Shown one piece after another: positions 10,444 to 18,846 of a DNA stretch of 64,000 bases (position 1 is its first letter; every line of letters starts with the position of its first letter). The notes beneath the pieces were generated by a model. The model was not told where the DNA came from. It was given only the letters and a program-made list of their open reading frames with translations, and ran no database searches. The stretch spans positions 62,001 through 126,000 of the forward strand of contig NZ_SORE01000020.1 in the NCBI RefSeq assembly GCF_004366595.1. Reading direction: 5' to 3'. The DNA comes from Paraburkholderia rhizosphaerae (lineage in GTDB: Bacteria > Pseudomonadota > Gammaproteobacteria > Burkholderiales > Burkholderiaceae). A program made the position numbers and the translations under genes.

Positions 10444-10600
10444 CGACGAGGGTTCCCGGCGGACAGGCGGATCAAGGCCGGGGACGCGCACGCGCGCCGC
10501 ACGGGGCGCTAACGGTGGTTGCGGGCGCAACGTTGGCCGCGCGTGAGACCGGATGGGCGATGCCGCGCGCGAGCGCATTCGTGCGCGGCGGCGCTCGCCA

Positions 10601-11803
10601 TCACTGCGACGGGGCGAGCGTACCGCGCCCGGTGCGCAGATGGTTCCATGCGGCAATGCCCGTGAACAGCAGCCCGGCGATGCTCACGCCGACCCAGCCG
10701 AAGCGCGGCCACACTAGCGCCGCGACCAGCGAGCCGAGTGAGCCGCCAATGAAATACGCGACCATGTAAACCGTATTCACGCGGCTGCGCGCGTCGGGCT
10801 TCAGCGCATAGATGCGCGACTGGTTCGAGATCTGCGCGGCTTGCACGCCGATGTCCAGCACGATCACGCCGATTACGAGACCCGTCAGGCTCGATCCCGA
10901 CAGCGCGAACAACACGAACGATGCGGCGCTTAGCGCGATCGATAGCGTCACGACCGCGCGCGGACCGCGCCGGTCCGCGGATTTGCCGGCAAGCGGCGCG
11001 GCGAGCGCGCCTGCCGCGCCGACGATGCCGAACAGCCCGGCCGCCTGCGGCCCGAGATGAAACGGCGGGCCGGCGAGCAGCAGCGCGAGGGTCGACCAGA
11101 AGATGCTGAACCCCGCGAACAACGCGCCGCCGGTGACCGATGCTTCGCGCAGCCCACGCAATTCGGTAGTCAGATGCCACATTGACGCGAGCAACTGGCC
11201 ATATGGCAGCGTCGACGTCGGCTTGCTGCGCGGCAGACGCAACACGATCACGACCGACAGTGCAATCAGCACCACGATCGACGCACCGAACACCGCGCGC
11301 CAGCCGAAGTATTCAGCGACAAAGCCCGCCGCGGTGCGGGCGAGCAGGATGCCGAGCAACAGGCCGCTCATCACGATGCCGACCGCGTGGCCGCGTTGCG
11401 ACGACGGCGCGATTTCGGCCGCGAACGGCACGGCCTGCTGCGCGATCGTCGCGAGGATGCCGATCGCGAGGCTCGCGGCCGCGAGTATCGCAAGTGTTGG
11501 CGCGAAGGTCGCGAATAGCAGTGCGACGCACAGCGCGGCGGTTTGCAGAAGGATCAGCGCGCGGCGGTCGAAGCGGTCGCCGAGCGGCGCGAGCAGCAGC
11601 ATGCCTCCCGCGTAGCCGAGTTGAGTCGCGGCCGGAACGATGCCGACCCACGCGGCGCCATGCGGAAACGACTTGCGCAAATCGTCGAGCAGCGGCTGGT
11701 TGTAATAGATGTTCGCGACCGAGATACCGGCGATCGTCGCGAGCAGCAGCAGCAGGCTGCTCAACGAGCGATCGGACGGCACGGAGCTTTCGGAAGTGGA
11801 CAT
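10601..11803 (-). CDS. MFS transporter (YnfM/YgaY-like exporter)
   Basis: 400 residues, 12 hydrophobic helices. ISVANIYYNQPLLDDL in helix 1 and the LLAPLGDRFDRR loop between helices 2 and 3 are typical of a major facilitator subgroup that exports small molecules. The loop repeats in weaker form in the second half (AGKSADRRGPR). Substrate is unknown. It is a single leftward gene; no strong ribosome-binding site is seen before the ATG. Confidence 0.9.
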   Translation of the reverse strand: MSTSESSVPSDRSLSSLLLLLATIAGISVANIYYNQPLLDDLRKSFPHGAAWVGIVPAATQLGYAGGMLLLAPLGDRFDRRALILLQTAALCVALLFATFAPTLAILAAASLAIGILATIAQQAVPFAAEIAPSSQRGHAVGIVMSGLLLGILLARTAAGFVAEYFGWRAVFGASIVVLIALSVVIVLRLPRSKPTSTLPYGQLLASMWHLTTELRGLREASVTGGALFAGFSIFWSTLALLLAGPPFHLGPQAAGLFGIVGAAGALAAPLAGKSADRRGPRAVVTLSIALSAASFVLFALSGSSLTGLVIGVIVLDIGVQAAQISNQSRIYALKPDARSRVNTVYMVAYFIGGSLGSLVAALVWPRFGWVGVSIAGLLFTGIAAWNHLRTGRGTLAPSQ

Positions 11804-12110
11804 GTGCGGCTGATGGTTGGAACGGCGAACTCTGATCGGCGGAGTGCCCTCGTGCGGAGCCCCCGATCGGCGGGAATATGAAAGGGGCCGTTAGGCACAC
11901 GTGGTTGCGCGCGACTGTCGGCCGGGCATGGGGCGCCGGCGCGCGACACGGCGCGCCACGCAAAAGACCCATCGCGACGCCCACCGGGCGTGCCCGATGA
12001 TACCGGACGCGCGCCGATTTCGCACCGGCGCGGCGAGCTTGCCGCTGGTTCGCTACGCGTTCAGCGAGTGGCGTCGATTCGTCGCATCTGCTCGTCGTGT
12101 CGGTTGGCGG
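11804..12110. other. Intergenic region between MFS gene and phosphodiesterase gene
   Basis: About 300 bases, including the upstream region of the MFS gene and the end of the leftward ABC operon. No terminator or RNA was recognised. Confidence 0.45.
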
Positions 12111-12938
12111 TCAATCGATCAGCGCGCCGGCGGGCTCATGGAACGGGTACGGACCGTCGCCCTGATCGACATACGCGTGGTGCGTGACCAGACCCGATGC
12201 CACGTCATACCGATGCAGCGCGAACGCAGGTGCTTCCATGCGAAACGCCGACGGCGCGTCGTCGCGCAGGTCGAGCGCCACCTGATGCGCGGGCGCGGGC
12301 ACCGCCGACGCGATCGTGCCGCCGAAGCGCGCGAACATCGGCCGGTGCACGTGTCCGCAGATCACACGTTCGATATTCGGATGATGCGCGATCAGCGCTT
12401 CGAGATTGCGCGTGGCGCTGGGCTCGAGGCGCACGCGGTCCATATGACCGATGCCGGAGACGAACGGCGGGTGGTGCAGCGCGACGATCACCGGCTTGCC
12501 TTTCGTCGCATCGAGCTGCGCGGCGAGCCACTCGATGCGCGCCGCGCACAGCGTGCCGCCGCTTGCGCCGGGCACCATCGAATCGAGTGCGAGCACACGC
12601 AGCGGGCCGACGTCGACCGCGTATTGCACGAATTCGCCGCCGTCGAACAGTTCCTGCCGGTCACTGAACACCGTGCGCAACGCGGCGCGGTCATCGTGAT
12701 TGCCGACCAGCAGGTAAAAAGGCATCTGCAACGGCGCGAGCAGCGCTTTCAGATGCTCGTATTGCTCGACATCGCCCTGGTCGACGAGGTCGCCGGTCAC
12801 GATCACGGCGTCCGGGCGCGGCGCGAGTGCGTTGAGCGCCGCGACGCAGCGGCTGAGGTACGCGGCGGTATCGACGCGGCGATACGCGAGCGCGCCGGGA
12901 CGTTTGATGTGCAGGTCGCTGATCTGGGCTAGCAGCAT
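12111..12938 (-). CDS. GpdQ/CpdA-like metallophosphodiesterase
   Basis: 275-residue calcineurin-like phosphoesterase. Metal-binding motifs appear in order: QISDLHIK (DxH), VTGDLVD (GD), VGNHDD (GNHD), ALHHPP and CGHVHRP (GHxH). The overall pattern, including HHPPF, is close to GpdQ, a dinuclear enzyme that hydrolyses glycerophosphodiesters, and to CpdA, which acts on cAMP. It is the last gene of the ABC importer operon, so it probably processes an imported phosphodiester; that is inference. The start is the internal ATG at 12938; the reading frame continues upstream without family similarity. Confidence 0.88.
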   Translation of the reverse strand: MLLAQISDLHIKRPGALAYRRVDTAAYLSRCVAALNALAPRPDAVIVTGDLVDQGDVEQYEHLKALLAPLQMPFYLLVGNHDDRAALRTVFSDRQELFDGGEFVQYAVDVGPLRVLALDSMVPGASGGTLCAARIEWLAAQLDATKGKPVIVALHHPPFVSGIGHMDRVRLEPSATRNLEALIAHHPNIERVICGHVHRPMFARFGGTIASAVPAPAHQVALDLRDDAPSAFRMEAPAFALHRYDVASGLVTHHAYVDQGDGPYPFHEPAGALID

Positions 12939-13017
12939 GAAAGCCTCTGACTGTTCACGAAAGGGCAAGGGACGGATGTCGGATGGGACGTGGGGGCGCG
13001 TTTCACGAAGTCTTGCG

Positions 13018-14088
13018 TCACGATAGCGCAATCAGTGCATCCTCGGCGATCGAGATGCCGACCGCGGTGCCGCGCGCAAGCTCGACCCGCCCCGCGACGT
13101 CGACGATCAGCGCGTCGGGTGCCGCATCGCGGATCGTGAGCCGCGTGCGTTCGCCGAGAAACACCGCATGCTCGATGGTGCCGCGCAATTGCGCGTTCGA
13201 CGGGTCGGCGAGCCACGCGTCTTCGGGCCGGAAGAACACTTCGTGCGCGGCGTCGGCGCCGTTTTGCGCATCATCGGCCGCCGCCGCGCGAGGCGGCGGC
13301 GCGGGCACGGCGCCGCCGCGCGTCGTGAGCATGCCGTCGCGCCATGCGCCGGCCAGCCGGTTGATCGTGCCGATAAATTGCGCGACCGCGCGATTGGCCG
13401 GCCGGTAGTAGATGTCGCGCGGTGCGCCGATCTGTTCGATGCGGCCGTGGCTCATCACGACGATGCGGTCGCCGAGTTCCATCGCTTCGGCCTGGTCGTG
13501 CGTCACGTAGACGGTCGTGATGCCAAGCTCGCGCAGCAGCGCGTTCATCTCGCCGCGCAATGTGTCGCGCAGCCGCGCATCGAGTGCGGTCAGCGGCTCG
13601 TCGAGCAGCAGCACGCGCGGCCGCGGAGCGATCGCGCGGGCCAGCGCGACACGTTGACGCTGACCGCCCGACAGTTGATCGACCGGCTTGTCCGCGTGTT
13701 CGGTGAGCCGCATCATCGCGAGCAGCTCATCGACGCGGCGGCGCGTCTCGTGTGCGGGCACGCGGCGGATCTTCAATCCATAGCCGATATTGCCGCGCAC
13801 CGTCAGGTTCGGGAACAGCGCATAGTTCTGAAACACCATGCCGACCGCGCGCCGCTCGATCGGCAGCGCGGTCACGTCTTCGTCGCCGAAGTGCACGCGG
13901 CCGCCCGTATCGGGCGTCTCGAGACCGGCGATCAAACGCAGTGTGGTGGTCTTGCCGCAGCCGGACGGTCCGAGCAGCACGAGCGTCTCGCCCGCGCCGA
14001 TCCGCAGTTCGAGCGGTTCTAGCACGCGCGCGCCGCGATACGTCTTCGCGCAATTCGACAGTGTGATGGGCACGGGGGCGAGCTTCAT
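13018..14088 (-). CDS. ABC importer ATP-binding protein
   Basis: 356-residue ATPase of the PotA/FbpC type. It carries Walker A GPSGCGKTT (about residue 39), Q-loop FQNYALFP, signature LSGGQRQRVALARA, Walker B LLLDEP and the switch HDQAEAM, then a C-terminal TOBE-like domain. It energises import with the two permeases encoded upstream. The ATG at 14088 overlaps the permease stop by four bases, showing translational coupling. The C-terminal domain contains an Ala/Pro-rich loop. Confidence 0.95.
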   Translation of the reverse strand: MKLAPVPITLSNCAKTYRGARVLEPLELRIGAGETLVLLGPSGCGKTTTLRLIAGLETPDTGGRVHFGDEDVTALPIERRAVGMVFQNYALFPNLTVRGNIGYGLKIRRVPAHETRRRVDELLAMMRLTEHADKPVDQLSGGQRQRVALARAIAPRPRVLLLDEPLTALDARLRDTLRGEMNALLRELGITTVYVTHDQAEAMELGDRIVVMSHGRIEQIGAPRDIYYRPANRAVAQFIGTINRLAGAWRDGMLTTRGGAVPAPPPRAAAADDAQNGADAAHEVFFRPEDAWLADPSNAQLRGTIEHAVFLGERTRLTIRDAAPDALIVDVAGRVELARGTAVGISIAEDALIALS

Positions 14089-15038
14089 GATGTCAGTCCG
14101 TTGGCGTCGGAGCGGGAAGGGTGCGCCACAGCGGTGTCTTTTTGCGCGCGCGCGGCGCGTCGCTGGCCGGTTGCATCGACGCCGAGCCATTGCATCGCGA
14201 CGAGCAGCGGCATCGTGATGATAAAAAACACGATGGTGTAGGCGCTGCCCACTTCGATGCGCATCGACGCGTAGGTATCGGCGAGGCCGACCGGCAGGGT
14301 TTTGGTGTCGGGCGTGTGCAACATCCACGTGAGGTTGAATTCGCCGATCGATAGCGTGACGACCGCGAGCGCGCCGGCGACAATGCCCGGCCGGATATTG
14401 GGTAGCACGATCGTCACGAAACGCTGCGTGAAGCTCGCGCCGAGACTTGCCGCGCCTTCTTCGAGTGTGCGCAGTCCGGCGCTCGCGCAGACCGCGGCGA
14501 CCGCGCGCACCATGAACGGCAGCGTGAACACGACATGGCCGACGACGATAAACGCGGCGCTCAGCCGGAACGCGGTGAAGCCGCCATAGACGACCAGTAG
14601 CGCGAGCGCGGACGCGAGCCCCGGCAATGCGACCGGTAGCACGAGCATCTCTTCGATCACGCGCGCCACGCGCGTATTGCTGCGCGCGAGTGCATAACCG
14701 GCCGGCACGCCGGTGAGCAGCGTGATGACAAGCGTGGCCGCGGCCACTTCGAGCGACAGGAACACCGACGCGTGATACTGCGTCCACACTTCGCCGAGCC
14801 AGCGCAGTGTGAGGCCGCTCGCGACACCGCGAAAGTAGTTGACGGTGAGACCCGCGACGATCGACATCACGATCGGCACGATCAGAAACGCGCACAACGC
14901 GAGCGTGACGAACCATTGGCCGGCCGCCAGCCAGCCGCGCACAGGCGGCAATGCGAGCGCGCGGCGGCGCCGCTGCGTGGTTGCATCCGGACGCGTATCG
15001 AGCATCGTATTCATGCGAACGGGCTGGTCTTCGTGCAT
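14085..15038 (-). CDS. ABC importer permease (second)
   Basis: 317-residue inner-membrane permease with six hydrophobic helices and the cytoplasmic EAA-type loop (LEEGAASLGASFTQRFVTIVL). It pairs with the other permease of the operon as in PotC/FbpB-like systems. The N-terminus is uncertain: an ATG at 15014 (MNTMLDTR) is an alternative. It starts about 10 bases after the upstream permease stop and overlaps the ATPase gene. Confidence 0.93.
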   Translation of the reverse strand: MHEDQPVRMNTMLDTRPDATTQRRRRALALPPVRGWLAAGQWFVTLALCAFLIVPIVMSIVAGLTVNYFRGVASGLTLRWLGEVWTQYHASVFLSLEVAAATLVITLLTGVPAGYALARSNTRVARVIEEMLVLPVALPGLASALALLVVYGGFTAFRLSAAFIVVGHVVFTLPFMVRAVAAVCASAGLRTLEEGAASLGASFTQRFVTIVLPNIRPGIVAGALAVVTLSIGEFNLTWMLHTPDTKTLPVGLADTYASMRIEVGSAYTIVFFIITMPLLVAMQWLGVDATGQRRAARAQKDTAVAHPSRSDANGLTS

Positions 15039-15048
15039 GCGGCAGCCG

Positions 15049-15873
15049 CTATGCGGTGGCGGCGACGGCCGCGCCGGTCGCGCTGCGCGCCACCGCTAGC
15101 ACCGTCCACGTGACGATGCCGAGAATGATCGACAGGCCGGCGGCCGTCACCATGTTCGCGCTTAGCGTGAACTGCGTGTAGATCGTCATCGGCAGCACGT
15201 CGATATCGGTCGCCAGCGTAAAGGCGGTGCCGAACGCGCCCATCGATGTCGCGAAGCATACGGCGCCCGCTGCGATCAGTCCCGGCGCAAGCGCGGGCAG
15301 CACGATGTCGCACAGGATCCGCCACGGCGACGCGCCGAGCGAGCGAGCGGCTTCCTCCAGCGACTTATCGAGCCTGGTCGCCGATGCCATCACGGTGACG
15401 ATCACACGCGGAATCGAAAAGTACAGATAGCCGATGAAAAGGCCGGCCATCGAGTACGCGAAGACCCAGCGGTCGCCGGTCAGCTTCATCGACAGCGAGC
15501 CGATCAGGCCCTGGCGGCCGGCTAGCATGATCACCATGAAGCCGACCACCACACCCGGAAACGCGAGCGGGAAGGTGAGCAGGGCGAGCAGCGTGCGCTT
15601 GCCGGCGAATTCGCGGCGCGCCAGCAGCAGCCCGGCGATCACCGACAGCACGAGCGTCGTCACGGTCACCGCCGCCGACAGCACGACAGTCTGGCCCAGG
15701 CTGCGCATATAGCTCGCGTTGGTCACGAGTGCCGCATAGGTCGCGAACGGATGACCGTCGCCGCTGACCTGCACGAGCACCGCGATCGGCAGCAGCCAGA
15801 ACGCGATAAACACCGACAGCGCCGGCGCGATAAACGCGATGCGCCAGCGCTGCGGGAACGTGATGTCGTTCAA
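15049..15873 (-). CDS. ABC importer permease (first)
   Basis: 274-residue permease with about six TM helices. The loop LEEAARSLGASPWRILCDIVLP is a textbook EAA motif contacting the ATPase. The start is a TTG that overlaps the stop of the binding-protein gene (TTGA), so translation is coupled. It resembles the PotB-type permeases of the polyamine/iron/phosphonate group. Confidence 0.94.
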   Translation of the reverse strand: MNDITFPQRWRIAFIAPALSVFIAFWLLPIAVLVQVSGDGHPFATYAALVTNASYMRSLGQTVVLSAAVTVTTLVLSVIAGLLLARREFAGKRTLLALLTFPLAFPGVVVGFMVIMLAGRQGLIGSLSMKLTGDRWVFAYSMAGLFIGYLYFSIPRVIVTVMASATRLDKSLEEAARSLGASPWRILCDIVLPALAPGLIAAGAVCFATSMGAFGTAFTLATDIDVLPMTIYTQFTLSANMVTAAGLSIILGIVTWTVLAVARSATGAAVAATA

Positions 15874-16946
15874 TGCATCACCTGCAGATACTGCTCCCCG
15901 AAGCTTTGCTGCTTATCGGCCATCTTCGCGAAGTCGACGGCTTTCGCGCGCGCGTAGTCGGTGGCCGGCAAGAACCTGCTTGCCGCGTCCGAGCTTATTT
16001 CGTTCGCACGCACCGGTCGCAGATACGCATTCGCCCACAGCTTCTGACCTTCGTCGGACAGCACGAAGTCGAGCACCTTCTTGCCGTTCGCGTCGTGCGG
16101 CGCGCCCTTCACGAGGCTCATCACGTACGGGACCGAGATCGTGCCTTCCTGCGGAATCACGAATTCGACGTTCGCGTGATCCTTGTACTTTGCGCGGTAC
16201 GCGTCGAAGTCGTAGTCGAGCAGGATCGGAATTTCGCCGGACAGCACGCGTGCATAGGCGGTCTGCTTCGGCACGATCGGATCGTTTGCCTTCAGCTTGC
16301 GGAACCAGTCGAGGCCGGGCTTGAAGTTGTCGAAGCTGCCGCCGAGCGCCTGATTGACCGCGACCGCGCCCGCATAACCGACGAATGAGCTCGACGGATC
16401 GAGATAGCCGATCATCCCTTTGTACTCGGGCTTGAGCAGGTCGGCCCATGAACGCGGCACGGGTTTGCCTTCGAGCGCGTCCTTGTTGACGAAGAAGCCG
16501 AGCGTGCCCGAATGGATCGCGAACCAGTAGCCTTGCGGGTCCTTCATATTCGCGGGGATGTCGTTCCAGTGCGCGGGCTTGTACGGCTGGATCACGCCCT
16601 TGTCCTTCGCCTGGAACGCCGACGACACGCCAAGATAGACCACGTCCGCGACCGGGCTCTTTTCTTCGGCGATTAGCTGCGCGATCGCCTGGCCGGAGTT
16701 CTTGTTGTCGAACGGGACGCGAATGCCGGTCTTTTGCTGGATCGCTTTGATCTGGCTTGCCCAGTCGGCCCATTCCGGCGGGCAGTTGTAGCAGATCGCG
16801 GATTCTTCCGCGTGGGCAAGCGGTGCGGTGGCGAGGGTGCCGAGCACGGCGACGGCTGCAACCGTCGCTGCACACGCGGCGGCGGCAGTGCGTGATGCAA
16901 GACGGCGTAACAGCGTGTCGATTTTCGTGGGGCGAGGCAGATTCAC
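15870..16946 (-). CDS. ABC importer periplasmic binding protein
   Basis: 358 residues. A signal peptide ends at APLAHAEE (about residue 47). The mature domain is an extracellular solute-binding protein family 1 fold, of the type used for iron, polyamines, phosphonates and phosphodiesters (SWADLLKPEYKGMIGYLDPS, then a YDFDAYRAKYK region). Two early cysteines (ICYNC) are unusual and may form a disulfide. I chose the GTG at 16946 because TTGGAGAAA lies just upstream; a longer frame reaches 16997. The substrate is not determinable here; the GpdQ-like partner argues for a phosphodiester. Confidence 0.92.
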   Translation of the reverse strand: MNLPRPTKIDTLLRRLASRTAAAACAATVAAVAVLGTLATAPLAHAEESAICYNCPPEWADWASQIKAIQQKTGIRVPFDNKNSGQAIAQLIAEEKSPVADVVYLGVSSAFQAKDKGVIQPYKPAHWNDIPANMKDPQGYWFAIHSGTLGFFVNKDALEGKPVPRSWADLLKPEYKGMIGYLDPSSSFVGYAGAVAVNQALGGSFDNFKPGLDWFRKLKANDPIVPKQTAYARVLSGEIPILLDYDFDAYRAKYKDHANVEFVIPQEGTISVPYVMSLVKGAPHDANGKKVLDFVLSDEGQKLWANAYLRPVRANEISSDAASRFLPATDYARAKAVDFAKMADKQQSFGEQYLQVMH

Positions 16947-17030
16947 AGCGTTTCTCCAAGGCGGTGTGAAAAGGGCGAATACGAAGCGCCAGGGCATCGG
17001 CGTGCGACACGCGCAGAACGGGCGCTCACG

Positions 17031-18131
17031 CTAGCCGGCGGAATGCGCAGCCTTATACGACGGCGCGTCCAATCGCGCGGCGGCTCGCGTCGCTTCGTGC
17101 GAGCGCCTCGCCGACGCCGCATCGGCGTGGTTCGAAATGGCCGCGATCGTCGCCCCTTCGCGTAGCGTGTGCGGCAAGGTCAGCGACAGCGAAGCGTCCG
17201 CGTAGGTGCCGTCGATCCGCGAAATCAGCCGGCGCCATGCGGCGCAGCCGATCTCCCGATTCGGCGAACCGATACTCGCCAGCGGTGGCGCGAGCAGTTC
17301 GCCCATTGCGAGGCCGTCGAAACCGAGAATCGACATGTCGCGCGGTACGTCGAAGCGCGCGCGGCGCAGCCCGCGCATCACGACCATCGCGAGCAGATCG
17401 TTGCTGCAGAAGAGGGCGGTCGGGCGCTGGTTGCCGGTCAGATGCGCGAGCACCGAAGGCGCGAGTTCGTTCGCGTTGAAATCGATTTCTAGCGCGGGGG
17501 CGGGCGTGAGTCCGGCCTGTTGCATCGCCTGCGAGTAGCCGACGTGGCGCAGCCGCGCGCGGTCCGATGCGGCGAGTGTGCCGGCCAGCATCAGGATGCG
17601 CCGGTGACCGTGCGCGATCAGCATACGCACGCCTTCGAACGCGGCCAGGCGATTGTCGACCGACACCGATGGGCGGCGCACGGTGTCGTTGTGCATCAGC
17701 ACGTAGAGCATGCCAGCGTGGTCGAGTTCGTCGAGCAGCGGATGGGTGTCGGCGTCCGCGACGGTCAGGATCAGACCTTCGACGCGCTGCTCGCGCAGCG
17801 TCTCGATTGCGTGGCGTTCGCGCTCGGCGTCGTATTGGGTGGTCATCAGCATCAGCCGGAAGCCTTGCGCGGCGGCAAGCTCGTCGATTCCCTGCAGGCA
17901 TTCGGCGAATACGGGGTTCGCGATGGTCGGCAGTACGACGCCAATCAGGCGGCTGCGTTCACCGCGTAGCTGGCGGCCGAGCGGGCTTGGCCGGAAGCCG
18001 AGCGCTTCGATCGACTGGCGGACTTTTTCGAGCGTCACCGGGTTCACGGTGTGCGGCGCGTTGATGGCGCGCGAGACCGTCGCGATCGAGAATCCCGCGT
18101 GCGCGGCGACATCTTTGATGGTCGGAGTCAT
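17031..18131 (-). CDS. LacI-family transcriptional regulator
   Basis: 366 residues. The N-terminal helix-turn-helix (TIKDVAAHAGFSIATVSRAI) and hinge (VRQSIEALGFRPSPLGRQL) are classic LacI/PurR. The rest is a periplasmic-binding-protein-like effector domain with FCSNDLLAMVVMRGL and SILGFDG signatures. It lies 84 bases upstream of the importer genes on the same strand and most likely represses them and itself through the operator at 18147-18162. The C-terminal 40 residues are an Ala/Arg-rich tail beyond the usual domain. Confidence 0.95.
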   Translation of the reverse strand: MTPTIKDVAAHAGFSIATVSRAINAPHTVNPVTLEKVRQSIEALGFRPSPLGRQLRGERSRLIGVVLPTIANPVFAECLQGIDELAAAQGFRLMLMTTQYDAERERHAIETLREQRVEGLILTVADADTHPLLDELDHAGMLYVLMHNDTVRRPSVSVDNRLAAFEGVRMLIAHGHRRILMLAGTLAASDRARLRHVGYSQAMQQAGLTPAPALEIDFNANELAPSVLAHLTGNQRPTALFCSNDLLAMVVMRGLRRARFDVPRDMSILGFDGLAMGELLAPPLASIGSPNREIGCAAWRRLISRIDGTYADASLSLTLPHTLREGATIAAISNHADAASARRSHEATRAAARLDAPSYKAAHSAG

Positions 18132-18146
18132 CGTGTCGGCAGGTTC

Positions 18147-18162
18147 GTGTAAACGTTTTCAC
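18147..18162. promoter_or_regulatory. Probable LacI-type operator
   Basis: GTGTAAACGTTTTCAC is a near-perfect palindrome centred on AACGTT, the pattern favoured by LacI/GalR-family repressors. It sits 15 bases before the start codon of the LacI-family gene, suggesting autoregulation. Confidence 0.65.
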
Positions 18163-18265
18163 TGGCCGATTATCGATAGGGAATATGACGAAGGCGTGAC
18201 GTGCGACGGGCTGATACGCCGTTTTGGTGCGGCTTGCCGTGCGATGGTAGAATCCCGTCCGCCCT

Positions 18266-18648
18266 GCCGGGGTGATGAAATTGGTAAACATAGCGGACTT
18301 AAATGATTGAGTGCCTGGTCGGAAACGGCCAGTGCAGAACCCCTCAAATTCGGCGAAACCCCTGGCCGGCCCTGAGCCGCCGCGGCAACGCCGAGCCAAG
18401 CCCGCCGGCGCTCACAAGGCGAAGGTGCGGAAGGTGTAGAGACTAGACGGGGGGCGCCTAAGGTGGTGCGTGGTGGTGGCCGATTGATGTGTTAGCGGAA
18501 TCGGCGCCGCGGCGTGCGGCGATGGCGAAGGCATAGTCCAGCGCACGAACGGGAATGCCGAACGGTACTTGCCCGGCGTCGAAAGACGTGGTGTGAAGAA
18601 AATCCGCCGCTTAACAGCTTGCCGGTTCGAGTCCGGTCCCCGGCACCA
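18266..18648 (+). tRNA. tRNA-Leu(UAA) interrupted by a group I intron
   Basis: The 5' exon (18266-18300) starts GCCGGGG and ends in the anticodon loop at CTT. The 3' exon (18599-18648) starts AAAATCCGC and ends CCCCGGC-A-CCA. Joined, they form a class II tRNA: acceptor GCCGGGG/CCCCGGC, D-stem ATG/CAT, anticodon stem GCGGA/TCCGC with loop CTTAAAA giving anticodon UAA, a long variable arm, T-arm GCCGG-TTCGAGT-CCGGT and encoded CCA. The 298-nt interruption falls between U34 and A35, the same site as in the cyanobacterial and plastid tRNA-Leu(UAA). The tRNA works only after splicing. Confidence 0.93.
18301..18598 (+). ncRNA. Group I intron (IC3-like) in tRNA-Leu(UAA)
   Basis: The 298-nt insert begins AAATGATTGAG, so exon CTT pairs with GAG and gives the conserved U-G pair at the 5' splice site. 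It contains a P2 hairpin CTGGTC/GGCCAG (18315-18332), CTCAAA and GGCGAAACC, GCCGAGCCAAGCC, GGAAGGTG, AGAGACTAGACGG and ATAGTCC blocks, and ends in G. These occur in the same order and nearly the same wording as in the Anabaena tRNA-Leu intron, including the P3/P7 core. There is no open reading frame inside, so it is a minimal self-splicing ribozyme. Confidence 0.9.
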
Positions 18649-18846
18649 CTTCTGGTTTATCAGAGGGTTAATCAGCCCGCTACTTTCCCCAGTCATACAG
18701 GGGGGAAGGCTCATCAAGGTCAAGCGGGCCTAAATCCTTTCAGCATCAGATCGACATCGACCCTCAGCAGGAGCTGGGTATTGCGTACCGCTCGAAATAG
18801 CGGTGAGCGCCGATCGCGCGTAGCACGGTGAGTGCGAAACTGGAAT

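Noticed and set aside
14089..14916. Upstream extension of the ABC ATPase frame
   Set aside because: The extension overlaps the permease gene in another frame; family similarity begins at the ATG at 14088.
18514..18831. Plus-strand frame over the intron and tRNA 3' exon
   Set aside because: Covers structured RNA; no start signal and no homing-endonuclease motif such as LAGLIDADG or GIY-YIG.
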